64,000 nucleotides of DNA. Source: Cricetomys ansorgei. Taxonomy: Eukaryota > Chordata > Mammalia > Rodentia > Nesomyidae. Below, one piece after another: positions 35,132-44,092 of the stretch; position 1 is the first letter of the stretch; every line of letters starts with the position of its first letter. Both the position numbers and the translations under genes were made by a program. The stretch lies in contig JAMJFZ010001815.1 in the NCBI GenBank assembly GCA_026225945.1, positions 4,415,001-4,479,000 on the forward strand. The letters are read 5' to 3'. A model generated the notes under the pieces. It was not told where the DNA came from. It searched no databases and saw only the letters and a list, made by a program, of their open reading frames with translations.

Positions 35132-35704
35132 TAGCATGTGTCTCCTGAATTCAGGTCTTCTGGCTGGGGTTGGTAGGCCTAAACTGTATACCTACTGTTC
35201 TACTCTCACAGAATCTTCCCAGGAGAGTAGAAACGCACCTTTACATTCTCCAACAAACAAGGAAATGCAGTCTGTGTCTTCCTTAACCTCAATCTCCCTG
35301 TGTTACCTGGCTCTCAACACTCACTCTCTTCCACTAAAATTACTAGAACCGGAGAGCACAAGACTCCCCACAAACTCCTAAGTAAATATTAGTCATGAGA
35401 TTGACAAATATGTCTGAATTTATTTAATGCTTGTAATAACTCTATGAGCGATACACTGTGTTCCAGGCATCTTACCAGACGTAACTGAAGGTTATAAGGG
35501 TCTTATCTTCCAGGTTCCATGGCCATTTAATAGTCAAGCTCATTTGGAACTGCCAATGCAGGGGAAATGAGACCCTCCCTCACTGCCCTGTGTCTATTCT
35601 GGTCTGTTCATCCTGGGTTGCCTCTAGTCTAGTTCCTCAGCCTGCACTTAACTTCCTCAAGGAAACCTCTTTTCATAAGAAGGACATTCCTTCCATTTCC
35701 ATTC
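35132..35704. other. Unique DNA, nothing firm recognised
   Basis: A short stretch at about 35417-35450 (TTATTTAATGCTTGTAATAA, CTCTATGAG) faintly resembles the conserved core of an antisense MIR element, too little to call. An 81-codon open frame at 35136-35381 shows no recognisable homology. Confidence 0.35.
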
Positions 35705-36104
35705 TGTGCTGGTTAATTTTTTGTCAACTTGACACAAATTCTAGTCACTTGGGAAGAGGAAACTTCAACTGAGGAATTGCTTCCAACAAGTAAGCTGGTG
35801 GAGAAGCCAGAGTATGCAGTTTCTTGTTTAATTATTGATGTGACAGGGTCTAGCCCATGGTGGGAGGTGCCATTCCTAGGCAGATATCCTAGGTTGTATA
35901 AGAGCAAAGCCTTGGCAATCAGGAAACAGCATCCCTCTGTAGTCTGCTTTGACTCTTGACACCAGGCTCTTCTTGAATTTCTTTTTCTCTTAGTGATACA
36001 CTGTGATGTGGAAGTATAAGACAATTAAAACACTTCCCTTCTGAAACTTGCTTCAGGATGTGGAGTTTACTATATCAATGGAAATCAAACAATACTGATC
36101 TAAC
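35705..36104 (+). mobile_element. ORR1/MT-type MaLR solo LTR
   Basis: Begins TGTGCTGGTTAATTTTTTGT with CAACTTGACACAAATT directly after (35724-35739), then GGGAAGAGGAAACTTCAACT, TGACAGGGTCTAGCCCATGG (35841-35860), GGGAGGTGCCATTCCTAGGC and CTAGGTTGTATAAGAGCAAAG, the promoter-like TATA block of these LTRs. It ends near TAACA (36100-36104). Sense orientation, near full length. Confidence 0.88.
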
Positions 36105-37250
36105 ACTACTTTCCCCAAGTGTCTTTTCTCAGTACCTCCAATCTTGCTTTTCCTGTTGTGGTTCAGGCTCAGCATTTTCCCCTTACACTCAGCATGGTTT
36201 GGTCTCAAGGGCTTCATGTATTGTTCTGCAAACATACATTTCACTTTCTTGGCTTTGTGAGACCTGTTTTCTGTGATCCTCTAGTAAAACATGACATCTA
36301 TGACCCATCCCCTAAGATACAACCCCCAAACTACCTCTTTCACACTGCACATAGTGCCACTTTATAAATGCAATGTTTATTTGCTTTTTATAAAATGTAT
36401 TTGTTTTAGTTGTTCAAAACATTTGTTTAGTTAATAACTGAGCCCTCAAAAGGAGAACATTTAACATTATGAGTTTCAAATCAGTTTGAATTTTTAGAAA
36501 AAGAACAGGAAGATAGATGCCCTAGGTTACTTTAGGAATTCTGAGACTAATATAATGAATTTTAAAATTTGAGAGGTAAATATTTATACTGTTTTTGATA
36601 ATATCAGATAAGCCAATGTTTTAGATTTACACTAAGAGTCTTTGCTTATGAGTACTTTATATTTACCTACATACAATAGATCTTACTTTCAACACAACTT
36701 ACTTCTTCACTTTATTTTATATCATCCTTAAGAAAGTTTCCCAAATTAATCTTGTGATATTTTTAGAACTATTTCTCCTCCAAATTTCCTATGTCCTGGC
36801 TTTTAATATTTCCAAGAATCATATCCCTCCTATTTTCTCCCTTCATAATAAGATTCAGCCCTTGTCATTTACAATGTGATCATTCTTAATTGGATGAGAA
36901 CCTTGGAGCAAAAAGAGAAGCTGAAAGAAGACAGTTAAGAAAAGAGACTAACAGAAACCCCATCCATCACAGTAGGAGAGAGGCCCTAGACATGTAGGGA
37001 TAAGAGGTGATATAAATACTGAGTTGCATTGCTCAATGATGGGAATTGAAATCTGTCCTTCAGTTCTGGAGCACTGTCCTCCTCAAATGAAGCCTGAGGT
37101 CCTCTAGGGTCATGTCCTGTCTGATATTTTATAGTTATATTATTCCTCCCTCTAAATTACTGACTGGAGAGTGAGTCAAGGGCATTAAGTAATTCATCAC
37201 TCTATGATATGTGTAATACAATGTCTACCATTCAGTAAACATTGTTATAA

Positions 37251-37254
<4 letters not shown>
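36105..37254. other. Unique DNA, nothing recognised
   Basis: No repeat family, exon or RNA gene supported. Purine-rich patch at about 36905-36960. Confidence 0.4.
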
Positions 37255-37295
<41 letters not shown>

Positions 37296-37380
37296 TATAT
37301 ATATACACACAAGGACATATATGTATGTATGTGTGCATATATGTATGTATGTATTGGTAAACAAATGTGGGTTTTTTGGT

Positions 37381-37417
<37 letters not shown>
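37255..37417. repeat. (AC)n ... (GT)n inverted microsatellite pair
   Basis: A (CA)n arm (37255-37291) and a (GT)n arm (37380-37416) of about equal length flank an ATGTATGTATGTGTGCATAT-type spacer. The two arms are mutually complementary. Confidence 0.95.
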
Positions 37418-37419
<2 letters not shown>

Positions 37420-37477
37420 CACATGCAGTGTGTGTGAAGTCCTGAATGGCATCAAGTATTTTCATCAGCTATTCTCC

Positions 37478-37520
37478 ACTTTATTTTTTGAGACAGGTGT
37501 TAAAGAATAGCCCTATATGA
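37478..37520 (-). mobile_element. B1 head fragment
   Basis: TTATTTTTTGAGACAGGTGT followed by AAGAATAGCCCTATATG resembles the antisense B1 3' part (TTTTTGAGACAGGGTTTC, GTGTAGCCCTGGCTG). Confidence 0.5.
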
Positions 37521-37539
37521 AAGCTAAGGTCTATAGTCC

Positions 37540-38170
37540 AGGGGCTACATTCAAAGGCCTGTGTGTTCTGGATGGAATGTAGACACACCTTTAATCCCAG
37601 TATTCAGAAGGCAATGGTGATCCATGCCTTTAATCCATAGTAAAAATAGTGGGCACAGGAAGCAGAACTCAGAAGGGACTGGTTGAAAGAGTCAGTAAAA
37701 AAAAAAAAGTCAGTAAAGAGAGTCAGTTGAGGAGCAGTTAAAGAGTAAATTAAGAGTCAGTTACAGAGGAGTCACAGAAACTCAGGTGGAGTGAATTACA
37801 GAGAAGTTAGTTGAAGCAATCAGTCAAGGTGGCAAGATGGAGCAGTGAGAGCTCAGGGAGAGACATAGAGACACACCAGAGCTCAGCAGAAGAAGCCCAG
37901 AACAGATAGAGAGTTAAACCAGAACAGTCAGAGTGCAGAAAGAGCTAGTCACAGTGGCTCAGAGAGCAGTAGGTCTCAGAAGGCTAAGCCTGAAGCCTTC
38001 TAGGTTTGGGTTAGCAGGTTAAATGTTCTAGATTGTATGAAAGCTGAAGCCTTCCAGTTCAAGGATTAAGACCAGATTGTAAAGAGGACAAAAGGCTCCG
38101 GGGCTCCAGGTTTAAATCATTAAACCAATGATTTAATTAGGCAAAAGAATAAATGCGTTGCACTGAACCG
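37540..38170 (+). mobile_element. Rodent medium-reiterated repeat, RMER1-like
   Basis: The head (GGCCTGTGTGTTCTGGATGG at 37556-37575, then TGTAGACACACCTTTAATCC) includes a B1-like 'acctttaatccc' block twice (37589, 37629). A purine-rich body with AGAGTCAGT-type units (37688-37800) follows. The last part, with AAGCCTGAAGCCTTCTAGG (37984) and GCTGAAGCCTTCCAGTTC (38043), contains a diverged internal direct repeat and ends near AATAAATGCG (38149). I associate this layout with RMER1 repeats but could not check it. Confidence 0.5.
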
Positions 38171-38195
38171 ACATCCATATCAACATTTACAACTA

Positions 38196-38398
38196 CAGAC
38201 AGTTACTCTTGTTGAGCCTGGAGCTGTTGATTTGGCTGGGCAGCCAGCCCCAGGGAGTCATCTGTGTTTATCTCTTCAGCACGGAGTTTATAGGCTTGTG
38301 CCATTAGGCATGGCTTTTACATGAATATTTGAGACTAGACTCAGGCTCTCATGCTTGCATGGGAAGCATTTTATTCACTAAGCCATCTCTTCCACTCC
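38196..38398 (-). mobile_element. B4-superfamily SINE (tRNA-like head first)
   Basis: On the plus strand it ends CACTAAGCCATCTCTTCC (38377-38394), preceded by CAGGCTCTCATGCTTGCATG and, further left, GGCTTGTGCCATTAGGCATG (38293-38312) and GCAGCCAGCCCCAGGGAGTC (38241-38260). In element orientation this is a tRNA-like head (GGAAGAGATGGCTTAGTG), then a B1-like body, the layout of B4/B4A. The order is opposite to the B1-then-ID composites at 9033 and 21955. Confidence 0.78.
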
Positions 38399-40765
38399 TG
38401 GATTTTCCTTATTATAAGCTACTTCTATGTCCTTGTGCTTATTTTGAATTTATTGTTGAATATTAGATTTGAGAAAGCGCATTATTTTGAATACATGATC
38501 ACGTAAGTTAAGCAAAACCAGGTATGTACGGACTTTGAAATTGAACACCACTTTTACTTAAATCCAGAGTACGTATCTGATATTGAGGTATCATCTCTGT
38601 TAATTTCTCAAGGATTATCTGTAGCAGTTATCTGGACTTGTTTACACAGTCCAGTCCTTCCAAAAGGAACCCACTCATCCAGTCTATTTCCCTCAACGAT
38701 TCACTAGAACAGTAATGAACAAAGCCAAAGCCTTTGAGTTTTGATCTAGCAGCTAGCTGTTCTTGAGCACTGGGATTTGTTCATGTCACTTCCCAAGTGA
38801 ACTAGGTACTGTTTGAGGCTACATTCTCATAACTGACTTTTAAAAATGGAGCTTTATTAAGATGAGCCATAGATGTAATTCATGGACTAGACTGAGCTTT
38901 AGTGAACAATCTTTGCCTACTCTGATTGGTAAAATAAAGTCGGGCTATTGGAGAAAACGCATGGTGGCGTCATCTTCCCATTCTGTTTTGTAAATGAAGA
39001 CTCAGTTCTATGTCAGATTCTCCGTCTTTATTATCTATTAAATAGTACTAAAATATAAAATTGTGCTCAGTTCTAACTGCTGTAACTTCTCTGGCTTTGT
39101 TTCTATGACTGTACAACTCACAGAAGCACATCTTCCATGACATGCATTCAAATCCTGATTCTGAAAGTGTTAAACCTAAATTCAATCCTAGTCCACTCGC
39201 TTCTGGAGACCACTGTGGCACTCCAGGGAGCTCCGGGGCCCTTCTGATGCTCTTGGGTGCATCTCAGGGTCCACCTTCTGGGATTTTGTCACCCACATCA
39301 GTATTCAGTGATACTTTTTCATTGTTTTACTGTAACTCACTCATACTTACCCGTGATTGGTGCTTCCGCGTGTCTATCTCTTCTGAAGCCTCCTATTTTT
39401 CATTGGATTCTGCAGTCATATACACTAGTCAAGTGAATGAATGAATGAATTATTCATTGGTTGTTTTAAAGAGAAGCAGGAAGCACATTTAAAATGAATA
39501 TGGAAATGTATTTTGAGCCCATTTGAGGGAGGTTAGATGTAATATGTTTGTAAGCTTTTCTATTCTATTAATGAAAACACTTGTATTTGATATTACTAAC
39601 CATGTTCCACTCTTTGTAACTCTCTACTTAAGGGAAAAAAACAGAGCAGAAAAAGCATATCAAGAGCACAGCCCACTCCTAACTCATGGCTGCACGCTTC
39701 ACGACCTGTGACACAGTCACTTCTCGGTTTGTTTTGGATTTATTTAGACAGTGTTTACAGGCCGGGTTTACATCATAAATATTTTAACACTATGGTTAAA
39801 GCCTTTTGTCTAAGCATTTTTGCAGTATTTTATACTATTTTCAACTGAAAATAAAATTGTAAGGAGCTCACATGTTGGATATCCATATGGTTCAGGAGCA
39901 TAGATCAAGCTGATTAACAGGTCCATTACATCACACCCCCCCTCAATTTTGAGTAATAGTTCAATTTCCTCCTCCAGGGCATAAGGAATCTCTTTTCTCT
40001 ATGTCTCTGAGTTTTACTCACTAACCTATATCTATTACTGTGTGATCATACATTGCTAATTATACATTATATGTAATGAATATTTGCATATTAAATATAT
40101 CATTTCTCTGCTATGAAAAATAGCAGAAATATCTGAGTGAATCTCTTCACTCTTTCCTTCTTCACCACCTCTCTATTTTGCATAGCTAACAACGAAAGGA
40201 GAGGGATAAGGCAGTGGACATCCTGCGTGTCTCATCTCTCAATTTGTTCTCTCTGCCTGTATGCTTAACAACTTTATTCCGTGCACCTTTATCTTCCCCC
40301 ACTTCATAAATTGACAAACAGATGTTTAGAATATTAATTGACATGTTTTGGGTGGTGAATAAACACATACACATAAACGCAATAGTGAAAAATGTGAAAT
40401 CCATCGTAAAGCTCCACAGCTCCAGAATGACGATTCTAACTATAAAGAGAGCATTGAGATGTATAGACATTTGGCCTGCTTAATTTCAGCGTGTGATCTT
40501 ACTGCATTTGGAAGTTTTTTATAGAAAAGTTTACAAGAAACTCTAATTAAGAAGTGATCACTGGGATGAGGGGCAGTTTGACAGCAGCACAAGGAGCCCC
40601 AAGTTCCCTGCCACACTCTCAGTTTTACATTTTTGTGACATGGAGTCGGTTTATTCTGCTCTTCAACCACAACTAATTCTTCAGCACTGTCACTGGTTGT
40701 AACCTGTTTAAATCAACAAACAAATCAGGGGGCATTTATTCAGTGTGAAGACCTGCATTACTGAC
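38399..40765. other. Unique DNA, nothing recognised
   Basis: About 2.4 kb without a recognisable repeat or gene. A 100-codon plus-strand frame at 39142-39444 has no homology I recognise. A small (GAAT)n lies at 39434-39449. Confidence 0.4.
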
Positions 40766-41132
40766 TGATGGTGGATCTTGTTTGACAGCTTGATACAGCT
40801 GGGAAGAGGGATCCACAACTGAAGAATTGCCTTCATCATATTGGCCTACAGGCATGACTGTGGGGCATTTTCCTAATTTCTGGTTGATATGGAAGAGTCA
40901 AGCCCACTGTAGGCAGTGTGATCCCTAGCAGGTAGTCTGAGGTTGTGTAAATCAGAAAGCAAGTCAGTAACCAGCACTTCTGTGTATTGGCTTCAGTTCC
41001 TGCCTCTATGCACTTGCCTTTAGTGCCTGCCCTGGCTTCCCTCAATGATGGAGAGCAATCTGAAAGGCAAAGAAACTCTTCCTCCCAAGTTTCTTTTGAT
41101 CATAATATTTTTATAGAAAGTAAACCAGAACA
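40766..41132 (+). mobile_element. ORR1-type MaLR solo LTR
   Basis: Landmarks: GTTTGACAGCTTGATACAGC (40780-40799), GGGAAGAGGGATCCACAACT, CTTCATCATATTGGCCTACA, GTCAAGCCCACTGTAGGCAG (40898-40917), TCTGAGGTTGTGTAAATCAG (the TATA-like position), GGCTTCAGTTCCTGCCTC (40990-41007), CTTCCCTCAATGATGGAG (41036-41053) and the terminal TAAACCAGAACA. Sense orientation, near full length. Confidence 0.9.
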
Positions 41133-41305
41133 CTGATCTCAGACAGCAGAGAATGGAATATAATATTGTTCCCTGTGTGTGCTAATGTAAGTTTCTTAGC
41201 TGTCAAGGTTGCCTGTATCATCTCTTATTTTATTTTTTATTTTCAGAGATTATTACTCTTTGTGGGAAAGTTTTAGTATTCTTTTCTTAATATACTGTGT
41301 TGTAT
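41133..41305. other. Short unique spacer
   Basis: Nothing recognised. Confidence 0.4.
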
Positions 41306-41562
41306 TTGTGTGTGTGTGAGTGTGTGTGTATGGTGTGTATGTGTGTATGTGTGTATGGGCATATGTATATGTATGTATATATGTGTGTATGTGTGTATGT
41401 GTGTATGAGTGTGTGTGTATGTGTGCATGTGTATATTTGAGTATATATGTGGTGTGTATACATGTGTGTACATGTTTGTGCATGTGTATGTGTGGACTCA
41501 TGTGTGTAGATGTATGTATATGTGTGTGTATGTATATCGTGTGTGTGTGCATGTGTGGTGTT
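41306..41562. repeat. (TG)n/(TATG)n imperfect microsatellite
   Basis: About 255 bp of TG repeats interrupted by TATG, CATG and GAGTG units. Every open frame here, up to about 120 codons on both strands, is a by-product of the repeat. Confidence 0.95.
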
Positions 41563-41565
41563 CGA

Positions 41566-41636
41566 ATGGAAGACAGGGCTTTGTGCATGTTGAGCAAGGG
41601 GTCCAGCATAAGCTATATTCTCAACCTCACACACTG
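41566..41636 (-). mobile_element. ID-type SINE
   Basis: GTTCGAATGGAAGACAGGGC then TTTGTGCATGTTGAGCAAGG and AGCTATATTCTCAACCTC is an antisense ID core (consensus order GGATTGAACCCAGGGC, TTGTGCATGCTAGGCAAG, GAGCTATATCCCCAGCC). The (TG)n on its left lies where the SINE's tail would be. Confidence 0.75.
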
Positions 41637-42179
41637 CTCTTACTGCCTTTTCAGTTCAGTCTCAATGGAATAACCACAAGGACCTGCTTCCATGTCTGTA
41701 ATTCTATTGTACCGTTCTTTTGCGTGTGTACAAAAGGGTCTAAGCTATTGTCACAGTTCCCTGAGCCTTGGTAGGTGTCCAATCCAATGCTAACATGATC
41801 CAATGTTAACATGGTCAAGTTTCATGGTTGGGTATATCTTCGTTCTGTTTGTAGGGGAGGCTGCTATGATGTCAGTTGTTTTCTCTTTTTTAGTTTGTTT
41901 GCTTTCTGATAATAATTTTTGTCTCAGTACAAAGTACCAGTACAGGCAACATCCATGTGCTACCTCTCAGCTGCATCCAACTAATATTCATCTTTCGAGA
42001 TAGACTTATCAATGGATGACAAACATTCTGTTTCCAAATTGTTTATGCAGTTTAACGGTCATATTTTGTAATAAACTTTATATTTTAGACCAGTTATGGA
42101 CTAAATATTTTTGAAAAGGAATGAGAATCTAGATACTTATCATTGATTTTTTTCTCATTATTAACAACTTACATTATCA
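41637..42179. other. Unique DNA, nothing recognised
   Basis: An imperfect short duplication CCAATGCTAACATG / CCAATGTTAACATG occurs at 41785-41813. No gene or repeat family seen. Confidence 0.4.
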
Positions 42180-43265
42180 TATAGCTCTGTCAAAACCAAT
42201 GTTAGTCTTGTACAAGGTGATAGATACAGGTCTAATGTCATTCTTCTACATGTGGAACTCCAGTAATCCCATCACTATTTATAAAAAATGCTGTCTCTTC
42301 TCCGGGGCATGTTTTTGGCATCCTTTGTGAATGTTAAGTGGCTGTAAGTATACATACCTAGTTTCGATCTTCTATTTTGTTTCATTGGCCTATGTGTCTG
42401 TTTCTGTGCCAATATCATATTGATTTTATTGATTTCTCACTGTGATATATTGAGGTAGGAAATGATAATCCCTCTAGCATTATTCCTTTTGATCAGAAAT
42501 GTTTTGGATCTGGGAAGTCTTGTGTGGTTCCATATGAATTTTAGGATAGCATTTATTTTTTCCCATTTTGCGATGAATGACATGGGGATTTTGACCTGGA
42601 TTTCTTTGAATCTGTCAATGTCTTTGGTAGGATGGTCTTTTTCACAATGTTAGTTGTTCCAATCCAGAAAGCATGGGATGATTTTCCATTGACTAGTGTC
42701 TTTCTCTATCTCTTTCTTCAGAGATTTGAAGTTTTCTTTGTACAGGTTCTTCACTTCCTTGATGGGACTTATTTCTTGATATTTATTTTCTTTGATGCTG
42801 TTGTGAATCGAATGTGTCTGTAGTCTCCTCCTCTGAGTGCTTGCTGTTGATGTATATTTAAAATTATTCATTTTCGTAGGTTGATTTTTTTTTATTCTGT
42901 CACTTTGCAGAAATTGTTGATAATTGATAATTTCTAGAAATTGACATTTAGAATCTTTGTGATCTCTTATACATAGGATCATATCGTCTACAAATAGGGA
43001 TAGTTTGACTTCTATTTTTCCTATTTGTATCTTGAAAAAATTTTATGTTGTTGCCTTACTGCTTATGAGCACAATGGTGAAAAGAAGTAGGGATAGTGGA
43101 CAGCCCTGCCTCATTCCTGATGTTAGTGGGTTTCCATCAAGTTTCTTCCCACTTGGTGATATTGGCTGTTGATTTGTCACTTCAGATTTTATGATGTTGA
43201 GGTATGTCTTCCTTATTTCTAGCACTCCAGCTATATTTTCATGAAGATGTGTTAGTTTTTGTCAA
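42180..43265 (-). mobile_element. LINE-1 ORF2 fragment with reverse transcriptase motifs, antisense
   Basis: On the minus strand, two open stretches retain LINE-1 reverse transcriptase protein. The first, 43043-43225, contains SGMRQGCPLSLLLF, the conserved RQGCPLSP-type motif. The second includes LFVDDMIL at about 42975-43000, the catalytic YADD/FADD box with the alanine replaced by valine, and continues into KEVKNLYKENFKSLKKEIEK. A frameshift separates the two stretches, so the copy is dead. The enzyme family copies its own RNA into DNA at a nicked chromosomal target. Upstream endonuclease and the 3' UTR are absent, so both ends are truncated. Confidence 0.9.
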
Positions 43266-43756
43266 CAGCAAAGAATTCTAACATTTCTCAAAGCTGCAGA
43301 ATAATCTTGAGTGTTCCTGAAGCAATTTGCTCCTGGACACTTTCCATCTGCTCTGCTCTTCGCCACTCTCTATTTTCCTTTCCTCTGAGTTTCACCTTTC
43401 ACCTGATATATCAGGGAATTAGGCTGATTATGTTAATTACTGGATTGGATTTCTTTTGTAGCCATTTTGTTTGCAGCCATGTTTCCCTGAAACATCATTT
43501 CCAGAATACACAGTGAACGGGGGATTTTGTTAAAAATAGTAGAATGGCAGGAAAATTAAGCTTCTATAAATTCTCAAACTTGAAAAATTACTGAATGTAT
43601 TTTTCAAGAATTAAAACTGTTAATGCAATGTCTGCTCCTGGGAAGAGCTGCTCTGACTTTTGTACCACACTCTGACTATACAGGGGAACCTAGGGCTATT
43701 TCTAACTCTGTTACCACCAAATCTGATATATCAGATATATCAGATTTGAAAGTAAC

Positions 43757-43757
<1 letters not shown>
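43266..43757. other. Unique DNA with short palindromes
   Basis: At 43723-43746 the palindrome CTGATATATCAG occurs twice, overlapping, next to the AT microsatellite. Confidence 0.45.
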
Positions 43758-43809
<52 letters not shown>

Positions 43810-43874
43810 ACACACATATATATACGTATATATACATATATGTATATACGTATATATATGTGTGTGTGTATGTG

Positions 43875-43927
<53 letters not shown>

Positions 43928-43928
43928 G
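43758..43928. repeat. (AT)n microsatellite with near-palindromic centre
   Basis: Two long (AT)n arms (about 43758-43806 and 43880-43924) flank a near-palindromic middle with CACACACACATATATATACG on the left and CGTATATATATGTGTGTGTA on the right. Confidence 0.97.
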
Positions 43929-44092
43929 CATTTGAGGGTAGTACCCATGGAGTCTTGAAGAGAGCATCAGATCCTGTGGAGCTGGAGTTACAAGCAATGG
44001 TGTGTCACCCAACTTTGGTGCTGTAAACTGAACTGAGGTCCTCTGCAAAAGCACATGGGCTCTTAACTGTTGAGATGTCTCTCAAACTTGTC
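43926..44092 (-). mobile_element. B2/B3-class SINE, antisense
   Basis: Plus-strand blocks GAAGAGAGCATCAGATCC (43957-43974), GGAGCTGGAGTTACAAGC (43979-43996), CTGAGGTCCTCTGCAAAAGC (44034-44053) and GCTCTTAACTGTTGAGATGT (44060-44079) mirror B3/B2 in reverse. The (AT)n microsatellite lies exactly where its A-rich tail would be. Confidence 0.85.

Noticed and set aside
35417..35450. MIR SINE core
   Set aside because: Only about 30 bp of faint similarity, not enough for a call.
37688..37800. CRISPR-like or satellite array based on AGTCAGT units
   Set aside because: Units are irregular, without constant repeat length or unique spacers, and belong to an RMER1-like element in a mammalian genome.
39142..39444. 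100-codon frame, serine-rich
   Set aside because: No homology, no splice context, and composition explains the openness.
41253..41774. Overlapping 115-121 codon frames on both strands
   Set aside because: They are translations of the (TG)n/(TATG)n microsatellite (Cys-Val-Tyr or His-Thr-Tyr repeats), not proteins.
42650..43225. A functional reverse transcriptase gene
   Set aside because: Although RQGCPLS and a VDD box are present, the frame is broken between them, and both the endonuclease domain and the 3' end are missing. It is a dead LINE-1 fragment.
43623..44054. Ile-Tyr-rich open frames on both strands
   Set aside because: By-product of the (AT)n array.
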